A stretch of 64,000 nucleotides of DNA, taken from NCBI RefSeq assembly GCF_004634245.1, contig NZ_SJTF01000001.1, positions 124,001 through 188,000 on the forward strand, read 5' to 3'. The notes under the pieces were generated by a model, which worked only from the letters and a program-made list of their open reading frames with translations, did no database searches and was not told where the DNA came from. A program made the position numbers and the translations under genes. Shown here piece after piece: positions 1-10,226 of this stretch. Position 1 is the first letter of the stretch. Every line of letters begins with the position of its first letter. Source of the stretch: Flavobacterium foetidum. GTDB taxonomy: Bacteria; Bacteroidota; Bacteroidia; Flavobacteriales; Flavobacteriaceae.

Positions 1-2
1 AA

Positions 3-1391
3 ATTGGTGGTGTTTTGTAGTAAGCTATGCCCTCCGGCATCAAATTCAAGAGGAGAATTCTCCTCAAGCGAAGCATTGATGGTTCCTTTAATATCATATT
101 GAAATTTATTTTTCCCGAAAGTGTTGCTGAAATCAAATTTCCATCCTCCAGATGATTCTGTTCGTATTCCGGCAGCAACAGAATTGTCGTTGATTTTTGA
201 AGTGATTCTAGGAGTATATCCTCCGGGATATACAGATTCTACAACCCTTTCGCCATCATTTCGAGTAAAGGCATAAGCGTCAGTATCTCTAAAATTGCTT
301 CCTCCAAAAGCATAAAATTCAGTTTTATCGGCAATCGGAATGGCAAGATTGGCAAATAAATTTACGCCTTTCATTTCGGCATCACCAAAGCCTTTTCTAA
401 AATCGTAACTCGGCCTAAGTGTTTTGTTTTTGCTCAGAAATTCTCCAGTAATATTTACATAACCGCCTTTTGATCCAATTCCAGTTCCATAATTGGCGGC
501 TACTCTCACAGAACCACCATCAAAATCTTGGTTTTTTCCGTACGAATTTCCATTTCCGTGCTGATCCAAACGATAACCTTTAGTATTTGGAGTTCCTGGC
601 AAGAAATCACCTTTTGCATTTGCATTAAAGGCACCATAGGTAATAGAGCCCGTAAGCTCGTCAACATTATCATTTGTAACGATATTGATTACGCCAGCAA
701 TTGCATCTGACCCATACTGAGCAGAAGCGCCATCACGCAGGATTTCAATTCTTTTGATAGAAGCGGCCGGAATAGCATTTAAATCTGTACCCGTATTTCC
801 TCTTCCTCGTGTTCCGAATAAGTTTATTAAAGAAGATTGATGTCTTCTTTTTCCGTTAATCAAAACCAAAGTCTGGTCGGGTCCCATACCTCGCAACGAA
901 GCGGGATCAACGTGGTCGGCACCGTCAGAGCCAGATTGCTTGTTTGCATTAAAGGAAGGAGCAACGTATTGCAGTAATTGGTTGATTTCGATTTTACCGC
1001 TTTGTGTGGTTACATCTTTTACATTGATTACGTCAATAGGAACGGCGGAGTTTACTACAGTTCTTTTAGCATTTCTTGAACCTACAACCACGACGTCGCT
1101 TAAAATCTGACCGCCGTTTTCGTCTAAGATAACATCAATTTTAGAAGAGTTTGTTGCTTTTTCTAAGGTTCCAAAACCAACATAGCTGAATACCAGAATA
1201 GCGCCTTCTTTGACTTTAATAGAATAACTTCCTTCAAAACTGGTAGAAACCCCGTTATTGGTCCCTTTTTCTAAAATATTGACACCCGGCAATGGAGCGC
1301 CCGACTTATCGGTGACGACTCCTGTTATTTCTTTTTGGGCAAAAAGAAAAGCTGAATTGAGAAACAATAAAAATAATGCAATCTTTTTCAT
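3..1391 (-). CDS. TonB-dependent receptor, N-terminal part (3' end beyond window)
   Basis: This is an outer-membrane active-transport receptor; the substrate cannot be told from the sequence. Reading from the ATG at 1391, it opens with a signal peptide (MKKIALFLLFLNSAFLFAQ). A carboxypeptidase-regulatory-like beta domain (about residues 21-95, GVVTDKSGAPLPGVNI) follows, then a TonB plug with the typical run LRDGASAQYGSDAIAGVI at about residues 215-235 and the first barrel strands. The frame stays open for 463 codons to the left edge, so the protein is truncated by the window. The plug looks like a general receptor and lacks obvious SusC/RagA features. It is divergent from ychF, with about 260 bases between the two starts. 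Confidence 0.9.
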   Translation of the reverse strand, partial: MKKIALFLLFLNSAFLFAQKEITGVVTDKSGAPLPGVNILEKGTNNGVSTSFEGSYSIKVKEGAILVFSYVGFGTLEKATNSSKIDVILDENGGQILSDVVVVGSRNAKRTVVNSAVPIDVINVKDVTTQSGKIEINQLLQYVAPSFNANKQSGSDGADHVDPASLRGMGPDQTLVLINGKRRHQSSLINLFGTRGRGNTGTDLNAIPAASIKRIEILRDGASAQYGSDAIAGVINIVTNDNVDELTGSITYGAFNANAKGDFLPGTPNTKGYRLDQHGNGNSYGKNQDFDGGSVRVAANYGTGIGSKGGYVNITGEFLSKNKTLRPSYDFRKGFGDAEMKGVNLFANLAIPIADKTEFYAFGGSNFRDTDAYAFTRNDGERVVESVYPGGYTPRITSKINDNSVAAGIRTESSGGWKFDFSNTFGKNKFQYDIKGTINASLEENSPLEFDAGGHSLLQNTTN

Positions 1392-1543
1392 GGTTTAAGG
1401 ATTTTTGTTTGTTGTTTGGTTTGTTACGGTACTAAAAGTAATCTTTTTTAACAAAAACGTAACGAAAAGTTTAAAAATTTTTAAGATTTTACTGTAATTT
1501 ATATTAATCGTCATTTTTACTTCGCTTAAGAGGGATTAAATCT

Positions 1544-1551
1544 TATATTTG
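1544..1551 (+). promoter_or_regulatory. Candidate -7 box for ychF
   Basis: TATATTTG matches the Bacteroidetes -7 consensus TAnnTTTG. It would place the transcript start about 95 bases before the ychF ATG. No convincing -33 TTG element was found at the expected spacing, so this rests on the -7 motif alone. Confidence 0.45.
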
Positions 1552-1652
1552 CAAAATTTTAAAGCCAAAAAATATCATTTTGGCAGAAATAGATTTATAC
1601 ATAAAGAGTCTAACAATCAGAGGCTCAACAGAAAATAAATAGAAACAAACAG

Positions 1653-2747
1653 ATGAAAGCAGGAATTGTAGGATTGCCAAATGTTGGAAAATCAACATTA
1701 TTTAATTGTTTATCTAATGCAAAAGCGCAGAGTGCAAACTTTCCGTTTTGTACAATCGAACCCAATATTGGTGTTGTAAACGTTCCAGATCCAAGAATCA
1801 ATAAACTAGAAGAGCTAGTAAAACCAGAGCGCGTTCAAATGGCAACTGTAGATATTGTAGATATCGCAGGTTTGGTAAAAGGAGCAAGTAAAGGAGAAGG
1901 TCTTGGAAACCAGTTCTTAGGAAACATTAGAGAGTGTAATGCTATTATTCACGTTTTACGTTGTTTTGACAATGATAATATTGTACACGTTGACGGAAAC
2001 GTAAATCCGATTCGTGACAAAGAAACTATCGATATCGAATTGCAGCTGAAAGATTTAGAAACAATCGAAAAGCGTTTAGAAAAAGTAAAACGTGCTGCAA
2101 AAACAGGAAATAAAGAAGCTCAGACAGAAGAGGCTTTATTAAACAGAATTAGAGAAGCGCTTTTGCAAGCAAAATCTGCAAGAACAATTGTTCCTCAAAA
2201 TAATGACGAAGAAGTTTTGCTAGAAAGTTTCCAGTTGATTACAGCAAAACCAGTTTTATACGTTTGTAATGTTGACGAAAGTTCTGCAGTAAACGGAAAT
2301 AAATATGTAGACCAAGTTCGTGAATTAGTAAAAGATGAAGATGCTGAAGTTATCGTGCTTTCAGTAGGAGCAGAGGCTGATATTACAGAGTTGGAAAGCT
2401 ACGAAGAGCGTCAGGTTTTTCTTGAAGATATGGGGTTAGAGGAACCAGGAGCGTCAGTTTTAATTCGTGCAGCTTACAAATTATTAAAACAGCAGACTTA
2501 CTTTACTGCTGGTGTAAAAGAAGTCCGTGCTTGGACTATTCCAATTGGAGCTACAGCACCGCAAGCGGCTGGAGTTATCCACACTGATTTCGAAAAAGGA
2601 TTTATTCGTGCAGAAGTAATTTCATACGATGATTACGTTCAATACGGTTCTGAAGCAAAAGCCAAGGAAGCTGGAAAATTCAGAGTGGAAGGAAAAGAAT
2701 ATGTTGTTAAAGATGGTGATGTGATGCATTTCCGTTTCAATGTTTAA
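1653..2747 (+). CDS. ychF: Redox-regulated ribosome-binding ATPase YchF
   Basis: This is an OBG-family P-loop NTPase (YchF/OLA1 group), which binds ribosomes and prefers ATP. The P-loop GLPNVGKST lies at residues 7-15, the DIAGLV switch II motif at about 70, and a TGS domain in the last 85 residues (EVRAWTIPIGATAPQAAGVIH, then a C-terminal FRFNV). The length of 364 residues is the normal family size. It stands alone on the plus strand and is followed by a strong hairpin terminator, so it is probably monocistronic. Function is well supported by family; nothing odd was seen. Confidence 0.97.
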   Translation: MKAGIVGLPNVGKSTLFNCLSNAKAQSANFPFCTIEPNIGVVNVPDPRINKLEELVKPERVQMATVDIVDIAGLVKGASKGEGLGNQFLGNIRECNAIIHVLRCFDNDNIVHVDGNVNPIRDKETIDIELQLKDLETIEKRLEKVKRAAKTGNKEAQTEEALLNRIREALLQAKSARTIVPQNNDEEVLLESFQLITAKPVLYVCNVDESSAVNGNKYVDQVRELVKDEDAEVIVLSVGAEADITELESYEERQVFLEDMGLEEPGASVLIRAAYKLLKQQTYFTAGVKEVRAWTIPIGATAPQAAGVIHTDFEKGFIRAEVISYDDYVQYGSEAKAKEAGKFRVEGKEYVVKDGDVMHFRFNV

Positions 2748-2792
2748 TTTTTTTTTTTTTAGAATATAGAAAATAGAATAGAGAGAATAGAT

Positions 2793-2825
2793 AAACTGCT
2801 GGAGGGATTCAGCAGTTTTTTTTTT
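2793..2825 (+). terminator. Rho-independent terminator after ychF
   Basis: A 9-bp stem (AAACTGCTG with CAGCAGTTT) and an 8-base loop are followed by a run of ten or more T. It lies about 45 bases after the ychF stop. Confidence 0.85.
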
Positions 2826-3018
2826 CCGAAAAGTTAATATTCATATTGGTGTGCGTTATAGTTTTTGTACAAAATAGAATAAAAGTCCGTTCAAATCCGC
2901 GCTTTCGCGAAAGCGAATCAGTAAAATCCGTGTCCCGATTTGCAATTCGAAAATTTTTGGCTCAAAAATTGGTTACAGAAAAAATAACCAATTACTAATC
3001 TAAAATCAACCAATTAAA
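2826..3018. other. Intergenic stretch with a 16-bp perfect palindrome
   Basis: No gene is visible here. It contains the perfect palindrome CGCTTTCGCGAAAGCG at 2900-2915 and the phrase TCAGTAAAATCCGTGTCC. That phrase resembles pieces of the repetitive 3'-end inverted repeats seen elsewhere in the window. It may be a decayed copy of such a repeat, or a protein binding site. Confidence 0.4.
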
Positions 3019-3696
3019 ATGCTAAAAAAATCATTCAAAATTATCGGCTGGACACTTTTCGGAATCTTTAGTTTTCTTGCTTTATATGTTACGGCAGTTC
3101 TTATTATTTCAAAAATTACAGTAAATTCAGATGTCGCTAAAGTCGAAGAACAAAACGCAGTTCCGATTTACATTCTTTCTAACGGAGTTCATACCGATAT
3201 TGTAGTTCCCATTAAAAATGAAATAAAAGACTGGCGAAATGAAATCCAGTTCAGTCAAACAAAGTCAAAAGATTCTTTGATGAATTATATCGCTTTTGGC
3301 TGGGGAGACAAAGGTTTTTATCTGGATACTCCAGAATGGTCAGATTTAAAAACAAGCACGGCCTTAAAAGCGGCTTTTGGAGTCAGCTCCTCTGCGATGC
3401 ATACTACATTTTTTAAACAGTTAAAAGAAGGTGATGACTGCAAACGTATTTTAGTTTCAAAAGAAAATTATCAGAATTTGGTCAATTATATTTCTAATAG
3501 TTTTAGCGACTCTGTTCATCCACAATGGATTGAAGGACATAGCTATGGAATGAAAGATGCTTTTTACGAAGCCAAAGGAAGTTACAGCTTATTTTATACT
3601 TGCAATACTTGGGCAAACAATGCTCTTAAAGCAGCGAACCAAAAAGCAAGTTTATGGACAGTTTATGATAAAGGCATTTTTTGTCATTATAAATAG
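3019..3696 (+). CDS. DUF2459 / TIGR02117 family membrane-anchored protein
   Basis: A 225-residue protein with one N-terminal membrane segment (about residues 8-30) and a conserved periplasmic domain. The family signature is clear: LSNGVHTDIVVP at about residues 53-64, AFGWGDKGFYLDTPEW at about 92-107, and a C-terminal YTCNTWANNAL with a conserved Cys. The function of this family is unknown; some members sit beside envelope or storage-granule genes. The next gene begins eight bases after the stop, so the two are probably cotranscribed. Confidence 0.85.
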   Translation: MLKKSFKIIGWTLFGIFSFLALYVTAVLIISKITVNSDVAKVEEQNAVPIYILSNGVHTDIVVPIKNEIKDWRNEIQFSQTKSKDSLMNYIAFGWGDKGFYLDTPEWSDLKTSTALKAAFGVSSSAMHTTFFKQLKEGDDCKRILVSKENYQNLVNYISNSFSDSVHPQWIEGHSYGMKDAFYEAKGSYSLFYTCNTWANNALKAANQKASLWTVYDKGIFCHYK

Positions 3697-3703
3697 CCTT
3701 ATC

Positions 3704-4384
3704 ATGAAAAAGACAGCTTTAATTATTTCCGCAATACTATTAATAGTTTCCTGTAAGAAAGCAGATGCGCCTTTAGAATGTGTTTATGGATGTGCGAATT
3801 TTTATTTTCAAAATCCACAACCAGATAAAGATTCGGAATTAAATAGCTTTCCTAGTAAATTCAGAGGACTATATGTAAATAATGATTCAACTTTTATTAG
3901 AATTGAAGAAAATAGAATTCTAGAAGAATACTTTTATAAATTCAAAATCCATAAACTTGCACTTGATTCGTTAAGGGAAGAATATGATATCGTTGGGGAT
4001 AAATTAATAATGAAGGATACGAAAGGTAAATATAATATTTTATCGAAAGGCGATTCGATAGAATTGCTTCAAAAACGTATAGATACTTTGTTTAGATTTT
4101 CACTTTATCAAAAAGCAAAACGTATTGCTGGGCAATTAATTTTGAGTAGAAAAGATTCCATATTTTGGAAGGTTCAGTTTGTGTCTATTGAAAAAAACAT
4201 GCTGAGATTTAAAAACCTACACGATATTAAAGATTTGAAAAAGCTGGATTCTGTGACAAAAGTAAAAGGGACAAAGCTCGATTCTATTTCTTACTTAATA
4301 AAACCATCCAGAAGTGAATTTAGAAAGATATTTGAAATTAAAGATTTAGGATACGATCTAGAATATAAAAAAGTGTCTAAATAA
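3704..4384 (+). CDS. Lipoprotein of unknown function
   Basis: 226 residues starting MKKTALIISAILLIVSCKK, a type II signal peptide with lipobox IVSC and the acylated Cys at residue 17. The open frame extends upstream into the preceding DUF2459 gene. The start at MKK was chosen because it gives a clean signal peptide directly after that gene's stop. The mature part is Lys-, Asp- and Ser-rich with no domain I recognise. There are two early Cys residues (ECVYGC). Confidence 0.7.
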   Translation: MKKTALIISAILLIVSCKKADAPLECVYGCANFYFQNPQPDKDSELNSFPSKFRGLYVNNDSTFIRIEENRILEEYFYKFKIHKLALDSLREEYDIVGDKLIMKDTKGKYNILSKGDSIELLQKRIDTLFRFSLYQKAKRIAGQLILSRKDSIFWKVQFVSIEKNMLRFKNLHDIKDLKKLDSVTKVKGTKLDSISYLIKPSRSEFRKIFEIKDLGYDLEYKKVSK

Positions 4385-4474
4385 CATGGAAAAAATATAA
4401 AATCCCGTTAAAAACCAAGAATTACCGATTTTCTAATAATGCTTAAATTTGAGTGTAACTCAAAAAATCAGCAA

Positions 4475-5416
4475 ATGAGAATCAAAAATATTTTTTCAAA
4501 AACATGGTTTCTGCTTAAGAATACTTTTCTAGAATTTAATGATGACAATGCCATAAAGCTAAGTGCTGCTTTGTCTTATTACACCATATTTGCATTGCCT
4601 CCTTTATTAATTATCATCATTACAGTTTGTGGTTTTTTCTTTGGAGAAGAAGCCGTTACCGGACAGTTGTACGGACAAATTAATGGTTTGGTTGGTAATG
4701 GTGCAGCAACACAAATTCAGGAAGCAATAAAAAATGTAGAATTGTCTGGAAATAATGTTTTTGCTACCGTATTTGGAGTGGTAATGCTGCTTATTGGAGC
4801 TTCAGGGGTTTTTGCGGAAATTCAGAGCTCTATCAATTTTATTTGGGGATTGCGTGCTAAGCCAGATAAAGGAGTCAAGAAATTTATTCAGAATAGGTTA
4901 ATGTCATTCTCCATGATTGCTTCTGTTGGATTTTTAATGATTGTCAGCCTTTTCATCAATACCATTTTAGATATGGTCAGTGCTCGTTTAAAAATTTACT
5001 TTCCAGAAAGCACTGTTTATCTGTTTTATGTGGTCAATATTGTAATCGTATTGGCGAGTATTACACTTTTGTTTACCATAATTTTCAGGACATTGCCCGA
5101 CGGAAAAATACGATGGAAAGATGCTATTATTGGGTCTAGCGTTACAGCAGTTCTTTTTATGGTAGGTAAATTTGCAATAGGTTTTTATTTAGGCAGTTCG
5201 ACTGTAGCTTCCGTTTACGGCGCGGCGGGGTCTGTGATAATTATTTTGGTATGGGTTTATTATTCGGCAATTATTCTGTATTTTGGAGCAGAATTTACTA
5301 AAGTATATGCGAAATCATACGGAGGGAAAATCTATCCTAACGAATATTCAGTAGAAATAGCAAAAGATATTTACGAAATTGACACCCCAAATACAGAACA
5401 ACAATCAAACAAATAA
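4475..5416 (+). CDS. YihY/BrkB family integral membrane protein
   Basis: An inner-membrane protein of about 313 residues with the YihY (formerly RNase BN/BrkB) signature LSAALSYYTIFALPPLLIII near the N-terminus. It has about six hydrophobic helices (residues about 34-60, 95-120, 145-165, 185-210, 220-245, 255-280). The C-terminal YSAIILYFGAEFTKVYA is typical. A longer reading from 4439 exists, but the MRIKNIFSKTW start fits family N-termini better. The biochemical role is unsettled. Three bases separate it from the next gene. Confidence 0.9.
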   Translation: MRIKNIFSKTWFLLKNTFLEFNDDNAIKLSAALSYYTIFALPPLLIIIITVCGFFFGEEAVTGQLYGQINGLVGNGAATQIQEAIKNVELSGNNVFATVFGVVMLLIGASGVFAEIQSSINFIWGLRAKPDKGVKKFIQNRLMSFSMIASVGFLMIVSLFINTILDMVSARLKIYFPESTVYLFYVVNIVIVLASITLLFTIIFRTLPDGKIRWKDAIIGSSVTAVLFMVGKFAIGFYLGSSTVASVYGAAGSVIIILVWVYYSAIILYFGAEFTKVYAKSYGGKIYPNEYSVEIAKDIYEIDTPNTEQQSNK

Positions 5417-5419
5417 GAT

Positions 5420-5944
5420 ATGAAAATAGTAGCCTTTGGAGGAAGTAACAGCAAACAGTCTATCAATAAACGTTTAGCAGCTTACGCAGCAAGTTTATTT
5501 CAAAATGCAGAAGTCGAGGTTTTAGATTTAAATGATTTTGCAATGCCTTTGTTTAGTGTAGACCATGAAAAGGAAATTGGTCAGCATGAATTGGCGCAGG
5601 CATTTCTAAACAAACTTAAAGCAGCTGATCTTTTGGTGGTTTCAATGGCAGAAAACAACGGAAATTATTCGGTTGCTTTCAAAAATGTTTTCGATTGGAG
5701 TTCAAGAATAGAAAAGGATGTTTTTCAGCATAAACCTATGTTGTTGATGGCAACTTCTCCAGGAGGCAGAGGTGGGTCATCTGTTTTAGGAATTGCTCAA
5801 AATCTGTTTCCTCGTTATGGGGCAGAAATTAAAGCAAGTTTCTCATTGCCAGCTTTTGGCTCGAATTTTGATTTACAGGAAAATAAGATTTCTAACGTTG
5901 AGTTAGACAATGAACTGAAAAACATTATTAAATCAAGTTTTTAA
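5420..5944 (+). CDS. NAD(P)H-dependent FMN reductase family protein
   Basis: A 174-residue flavodoxin-fold oxidoreductase. The FMN phosphate loop is GGSNSKQSINKRL at residues 8-20, the AENNGNYSVAFKNVFDWSSR segment at about 77-96 is characteristic, and TSPGGRGG follows at about 112-119. It probably reduces FMN, quinones or azo compounds in the cytoplasm; the substrate cannot be inferred. Its stop codon abuts the next gene's ATG with no gap, suggesting translational coupling. Confidence 0.88.
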   Translation: MKIVAFGGSNSKQSINKRLAAYAASLFQNAEVEVLDLNDFAMPLFSVDHEKEIGQHELAQAFLNKLKAADLLVVSMAENNGNYSVAFKNVFDWSSRIEKDVFQHKPMLLMATSPGGRGGSSVLGIAQNLFPRYGAEIKASFSLPAFGSNFDLQENKISNVELDNELKNIIKSSF

Positions 5945-6925
5945 ATGCCACAAAAAAAGTTTGCCCTTATTTTTCTCTTACTAAATATTTTTTTTATCAA
6001 TCTTAGTTTTGCTCAAAAGGTTAGCGAAATAGATAAAATAGTTGCGAAATACCCTAAAAGTTTTGATAGCACGGAGAAATTAGCCGACAGAATCGAAAAA
6101 GACTTTGACTCCGACGCTGATCGAGCACGAGCTATATACAGTTGGATAGCTTTTAATATCAGATATGATTATAATGCCTATCTGAATCCGCCAAAATCGC
6201 AAGGTTTCAGTTATTCTTCTGAAGCAGAAAAACAGCGAAAAATTAAACAATTAAATGACAACCTGATTCAGAAAGCTTTCAAATCTAAAAAAGCGGTTTG
6301 TGAAGGTTTTACTGCCTTGTATCAACATTTGGCTTCCTTGATGGGAATTAAATGCGAGATAATCCGTGGTGATTCTAAAATTTCAGTTAGAGATATCGGT
6401 CGCAAAACCACTTCATCCAACCATGCCTGGAATATGGTTCTGATTGATAAAAAATGGCGTCTCCTCGATGTAACTTGGGGGCAAGGTTATTACGACAGCA
6501 GTAAAGGAAGAATGGTGAATGATTTTAATCCTGTTTACTTTGATACAGATCCTGATTATTTTTTTGCAAAACATTTTCCGGATTCGGGAACTTTTTTAGG
6601 AAACAGACTAAGCAAGGAAGATTTTCTAAATGGTCCTTTGATTTACAATACAACAATCGAAAACGACTATAAGATCAAGTCGCCTGATTCTGGAATAATC
6701 GAAGCCAGAAACGGAGATAAAATTACAGTTGAAATCAAAAACTTATCAAAATCAAATCAAGTTTTCTACTTAAATAAAAGAAATCAACCGGTTAAGGTTC
6801 AAAATCCAAAAGAGAAAAGAGGAGGTTTAGAATTTCAGATGCTAATTGATAACACGATAGGCGATCATATCACTGTTTTTGTAGATGGTAATAGTGTTGT
6901 TTCCTTTAAAATAGTTTCAAAATAG
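5945..6925 (+). CDS. Secreted transglutaminase-like (papain-fold) protein
   Basis: 326 residues with an N-terminal signal peptide ending LSFAQ and a transglutaminase-core domain. The triad is visible: Cys119 (AVCEGFTALYQ), His160 (SSNHAWNMV) and Asp175 (RLLDVTWG). The region after about residue 230 looks like a beta-rich C-terminal domain. In Bacteroidetes such proteins are periplasmic or secreted, act as proteases or transpeptidases, and their substrates are mostly unknown. Confidence 0.88.
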   Translation: MPQKKFALIFLLLNIFFINLSFAQKVSEIDKIVAKYPKSFDSTEKLADRIEKDFDSDADRARAIYSWIAFNIRYDYNAYLNPPKSQGFSYSSEAEKQRKIKQLNDNLIQKAFKSKKAVCEGFTALYQHLASLMGIKCEIIRGDSKISVRDIGRKTTSSNHAWNMVLIDKKWRLLDVTWGQGYYDSSKGRMVNDFNPVYFDTDPDYFFAKHFPDSGTFLGNRLSKEDFLNGPLIYNTTIENDYKIKSPDSGIIEARNGDKITVEIKNLSKSNQVFYLNKRNQPVKVQNPKEKRGGLEFQMLIDNTIGDHITVFVDGNSVVSFKIVSK

Positions 6926-7000
6926 TCGATTGAGATAGGGTAATTTTCATCTTTTCTGAAATAGCCGTATCTTAGCAAGAACGATTAGAATTTGTTTGCC

Positions 7001-8176
7001 ATGGAAACCACATTTTTGAAATCGATTTTAGACAATGATTTCTACAAATTTACGATGCAGCATGCTGTAATTAAACTTTTTCCAAAAGCAAAAGTTCGAT
7101 ACGGATTCATAAATCGTGGCAAACACATTTTTCCACACGGATTTGCAACATTACTTCGAAAAGCTGTGGATGAAATGGCTAATCTTCGTTTAACAAAAGA
7201 AGAAAAGAATTATCTAGCGCATTATTGTCACTATCTCGACCCTACGTATTTAGATTTTCTTCAAGGTTATAGTTTTGATCCAGCTGAAGTTCAAATCAGT
7301 CAAGAAGGCTCAGAAATAAAAGTTACAGTTGAGGGATTTTGGTACAGAACTATTTTATGGGAAGTGCCTTTGATGGCTCTCATTTCGGAACTTTTTTATA
7401 AGTCCAATCATTTGATTCGTCTAAACGATGAAGCTGTAAAAAAACTTACCAAAGAAAAAATCGATAGTTATAACAAACTCGGTGTTTCAATTTTAGAATT
7501 TGGCACCCGACGCCGTCATTCTTACGAAGTGCATGAATTGGTGAATGAAACGTTGCGCAATTACGGCGGACATAGTTTTATCGGAACAAGCAATGTGCAT
7601 TTTGCAATGGTCAATAACAGAAGGCCTTTGGGGACGCATGCTCATGAATGGTTTATGTTTCATGCTGCGCAATATGGTTTTAAAATGGCAAATTCAATTG
7701 GTCTTGAAAATTGGACCAATGTATATGGCGGAGACCTCGGAATTGCTCTAACCGATACCTATACAACCGATATCTTTTTCAATCAGTTCGATAAAAAATA
7801 TTCAAAGCTTTTTGATGGTGTCCGCCATGACAGCGGCGACCCGATTGAGTTTGCCGAAAAAGTGATTGTGCATTATAGAAAAATGGGAATTGACCCAAAA
7901 TCAAAGGCCATTGTTTTTTCAGATTCCTTGAATTATGATAAAGTAAAAAGGATTGCAGATTTTTGTTCTGATAAAATAAAAATATCATTCGGAATAGGAA
8001 CAAATTTCACTAACGATGTCGGACTTCCTGCTATGAATATGGTCATCAAATTGACCGATACAAAACCCGATACAATACATTGGCAAGGCGTTGTAAAACT
8101 TTCTGACGAAAAAAACAAAAACACGGGAACCCCCAAGATGATTGCGCTGGCAAAAGAAGTTCTCGGAATCAAATAG
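7001..8176 (+). CDS. pncB: Nicotinate phosphoribosyltransferase
   Basis: This enzyme makes nicotinate mononucleotide from nicotinate, PRPP and ATP (NAD salvage). Supporting sequence: SILDNDFYKFTMQHAV at the N-terminus, EFGTRRRHSYEVHE (phosphoribosyl-binding) at about residues 165-178, GTSNVHFA, and GVRHDSGDP at about 272-280. Its 391 residues fit the short bacterial class. The ATG was chosen over an upstream in-frame TTG because METTFLKSILDNDFY is the usual beginning. Confidence 0.96.
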   Translation: METTFLKSILDNDFYKFTMQHAVIKLFPKAKVRYGFINRGKHIFPHGFATLLRKAVDEMANLRLTKEEKNYLAHYCHYLDPTYLDFLQGYSFDPAEVQISQEGSEIKVTVEGFWYRTILWEVPLMALISELFYKSNHLIRLNDEAVKKLTKEKIDSYNKLGVSILEFGTRRRHSYEVHELVNETLRNYGGHSFIGTSNVHFAMVNNRRPLGTHAHEWFMFHAAQYGFKMANSIGLENWTNVYGGDLGIALTDTYTTDIFFNQFDKKYSKLFDGVRHDSGDPIEFAEKVIVHYRKMGIDPKSKAIVFSDSLNYDKVKRIADFCSDKIKISFGIGTNFTNDVGLPAMNMVIKLTDTKPDTIHWQGVVKLSDEKNKNTGTPKMIALAKEVLGIK

Positions 8177-8339
8177 TATTTTTTTGCTGAAAAAGCAGTT
8201 TTTCATAATTTTACAGACCGTTTTGTTTTAAAATCAAGTTAAATAGATTTTAAACTGTTATTATTCATAACAAAAAGGAAAATACACTTTCATTTTTTGT
8301 TAAGAAATGGTACATTAGCCAAAAATCCTAAATTCATAT

Positions 8340-10208
8340 ATGCTAGAGCAAAATCAATATACCGAAGATAATATTCGTTCGCTTGATTGGAAAGAACATA
8401 TCCGTATGCGTCCCGGAATGTATATCGGAAAACTTGGAGACGGATCTGCTCCGGATGACGGTATTTACATTCTTCTAAAAGAGGTTTTAGATAACTGTAT
8501 CGATGAGTTCGTAATGGGCTCTGGAAAAACTATTGAGGTAAGTATCAAAGAAAAAACGGTAACCGTTCGTGACTACGGACGTGGTATTCCGTTAGGGAAA
8601 GTGGTCGATGTAGTTTCGAAAATGAATACAGGAGGAAAGTACGATACAAAAGCTTTCCAGAAATCGGTTGGTTTGAACGGTGTCGGAACAAAAGCAGTAA
8701 ATGCGCTTTCGACTTATTTCCGTGTAGAATCGGTTCGTGATGAAAAACAAAAGGCGGCAGAATTCTCTGCAGGAAATTTGGTTTCAGAAGAAGATATCAT
8801 CGAAACGACAAAACGTAAAGGAACAAAAGTAACTTTTACGCCAGACGAAACGATTTTCAAAAATTTTAAATTCCGTTTAGAATATGTAGTAAAAATGGTT
8901 AAAAATTACTGTTATCTAAACAATGGTTTGACGATTATTTTTAACGGAGAAAAATACTATTCAGAAAATGGACTTCGTGACTTATTAGAAGAGACGATTA
9001 ATGCAGAAGATTTAGAATACCCAATTATACATTTGAAAGATAATGATATTGAGGTAGCATTAACGCATAGTAAAACCCAATACAGCGAAGAATATCATTC
9101 TTTCGTAAACGGTCAGAATACAACGCAGGGAGGAACGCACTTGGCTGCGTATCGTGAAGCGGTTGTAAAAACAATTCGTGAGTTTTACAATAAGAATTTT
9201 GATGCTTCTGACGTTCGAAAATCGATTGTAAGTGCGATTAGTATTAAAGTGATGGAACCCGTTTTTGAGTCTCAGACCAAAACCAAATTAGGTTCTACCG
9301 ATATGGGTTCTGATGACGGAACACCAGCGGTTTCTGTTCGTACTTTCGTTAACGATTTTATCAAAACGAAGCTAGACAATTACCTGCATAAAAATCCGCC
9401 GACAGCCGAAGCTTTATTGCGTAAAATTCTTCAAGCAGAACGCGAAAGAAAAGAATTATCAGGAATTAGAAAACTGGCAACAGATCGTGCTAAAAAAGCC
9501 AATCTTCACAATAAAAAACTAAGAGATTGTCGTGCGCATCTTCCAGATACCAAAAACCCAAGAAACTTAGAAAGTACCCTTTTTATTACCGAGGGAGATT
9601 CGGCTTCTGGATCAATTACCAAGTCGCGTGATGTGAATACACAAGCAGTTTTCAGTTTGCGTGGTAAACCTTTGAATTCATACGGAATGTCTAAAAAGAT
9701 TGTGTATGAAAACGAAGAATTCAATTTATTGCAAGCGGCATTAGATATCGAAGACGGACTGGAAAAATTACGTTACAATAACATCGTAATCGCAACCGAT
9801 GCCGATGTCGACGGAATGCACATTCGTTTACTTTTGATTACGTTCTTTTTGCAGTTTTTTCCAGAATTAATCAAAGAAGGACATTTGTATATTCTGCAAA
9901 CACCGCTTTTCAGGGTTCGAAACAAAAAAGAAACGATTTACTGTTATTCTGAAGAAGAAAGGAAAGACGCGATTGAAAAACTAAAACCAAAACCAGAAAT
10001 CACCCGATTCAAAGGTTTGGGAGAGATTTCGCCAGATGAATTCAAGAACTTTATTGGAGACACAATTCGCCTTGATCCAGTTATGATGGATAAACATACT
10101 TCGATTGAGCAGTTGTTGTCTTTTTATATGGGGAAAAATACGCCGGACAGACAAGATTTTATTATCAAGAATTTGAAGGTGGAGATTGATGAGCTTGAAG
10201 AGGCTTAG
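8340..10208 (+). CDS. parE: DNA topoisomerase IV subunit B
   Basis: ATPase subunit of the type IIA topoisomerase that decatenates chromosomes. A GHKL ATPase domain occupies the N-terminus ([36 protein letters not shown]). The transducer domain follows, then a TOPRIM domain with [11 protein letters not shown] near residue 415 and [12 protein letters not shown] near 485. The length (622) and the parC gene two genes downstream favour ParE over GyrB. parE and parC are usually close in Flavobacteria; here two extra genes lie between them. Confidence 0.93.
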   Translation: MLEQNQYTEDNIRSLDWKEHIRMRPGMYIGKLGDGSAPDDGIYILLKEVLDNCIDEFVMGSGKTIEVSIKEKTVTVRDYGRGIPLGKVVDVVSKMNTGGKYDTKAFQKSVGLNGVGTKAVNALSTYFRVESVRDEKQKAAEFSAGNLVSEEDIIETTKRKGTKVTFTPDETIFKNFKFRLEYVVKMVKNYCYLNNGLTIIFNGEKYYSENGLRDLLEETINAEDLEYPIIHLKDNDIEVALTHSKTQYSEEYHSFVNGQNTTQGGTHLAAYREAVVKTIREFYNKNFDASDVRKSIVSAISIKVMEPVFESQTKTKLGSTDMGSDDGTPAVSVRTFVNDFIKTKLDNYLHKNPPTAEALLRKILQAERERKELSGIRKLATDRAKKANLHNKKLRDCRAHLPDTKNPRNLESTLFITEGDSASGSITKSRDVNTQAVFSLRGKPLNSYGMSKKIVYENEEFNLLQAALDIEDGLEKLRYNNIVIATDADVDGMHIRLLLITFFLQFFPELIKEGHLYILQTPLFRVRNKKETIYCYSEEERKDAIEKLKPKPEITRFKGLGEISPDEFKNFIGDTIRLDPVMMDKHTSIEQLLSFYMGKNTPDRQDFIIKNLKVEIDELEEA

Positions 10209-10226
10209 GAGATAAAATAAAGTAGA

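Noticed and set aside
2900..2915. 16-bp palindrome CGCTTTCGCGAAAGCG as an operator or origin element
   Set aside because: A single copy with no linked regulator or origin features; kept only as an intergenic note.
3557..3703. Long start for the lipoprotein gene inside the DUF2459 gene
   Set aside because: The upstream part only shadows the DUF2459 coding region; the MKK start at 3704 gives a clean lipoprotein signal.
8177..8339. T-rich, weakly folded gap after pncB as a terminator
   Set aside because: Only a three-base stem can be drawn; not convincing.
8340..10208. Assignment as DNA gyrase subunit B
   Set aside because: Length and linkage to the parC-like gene favour topoisomerase IV.
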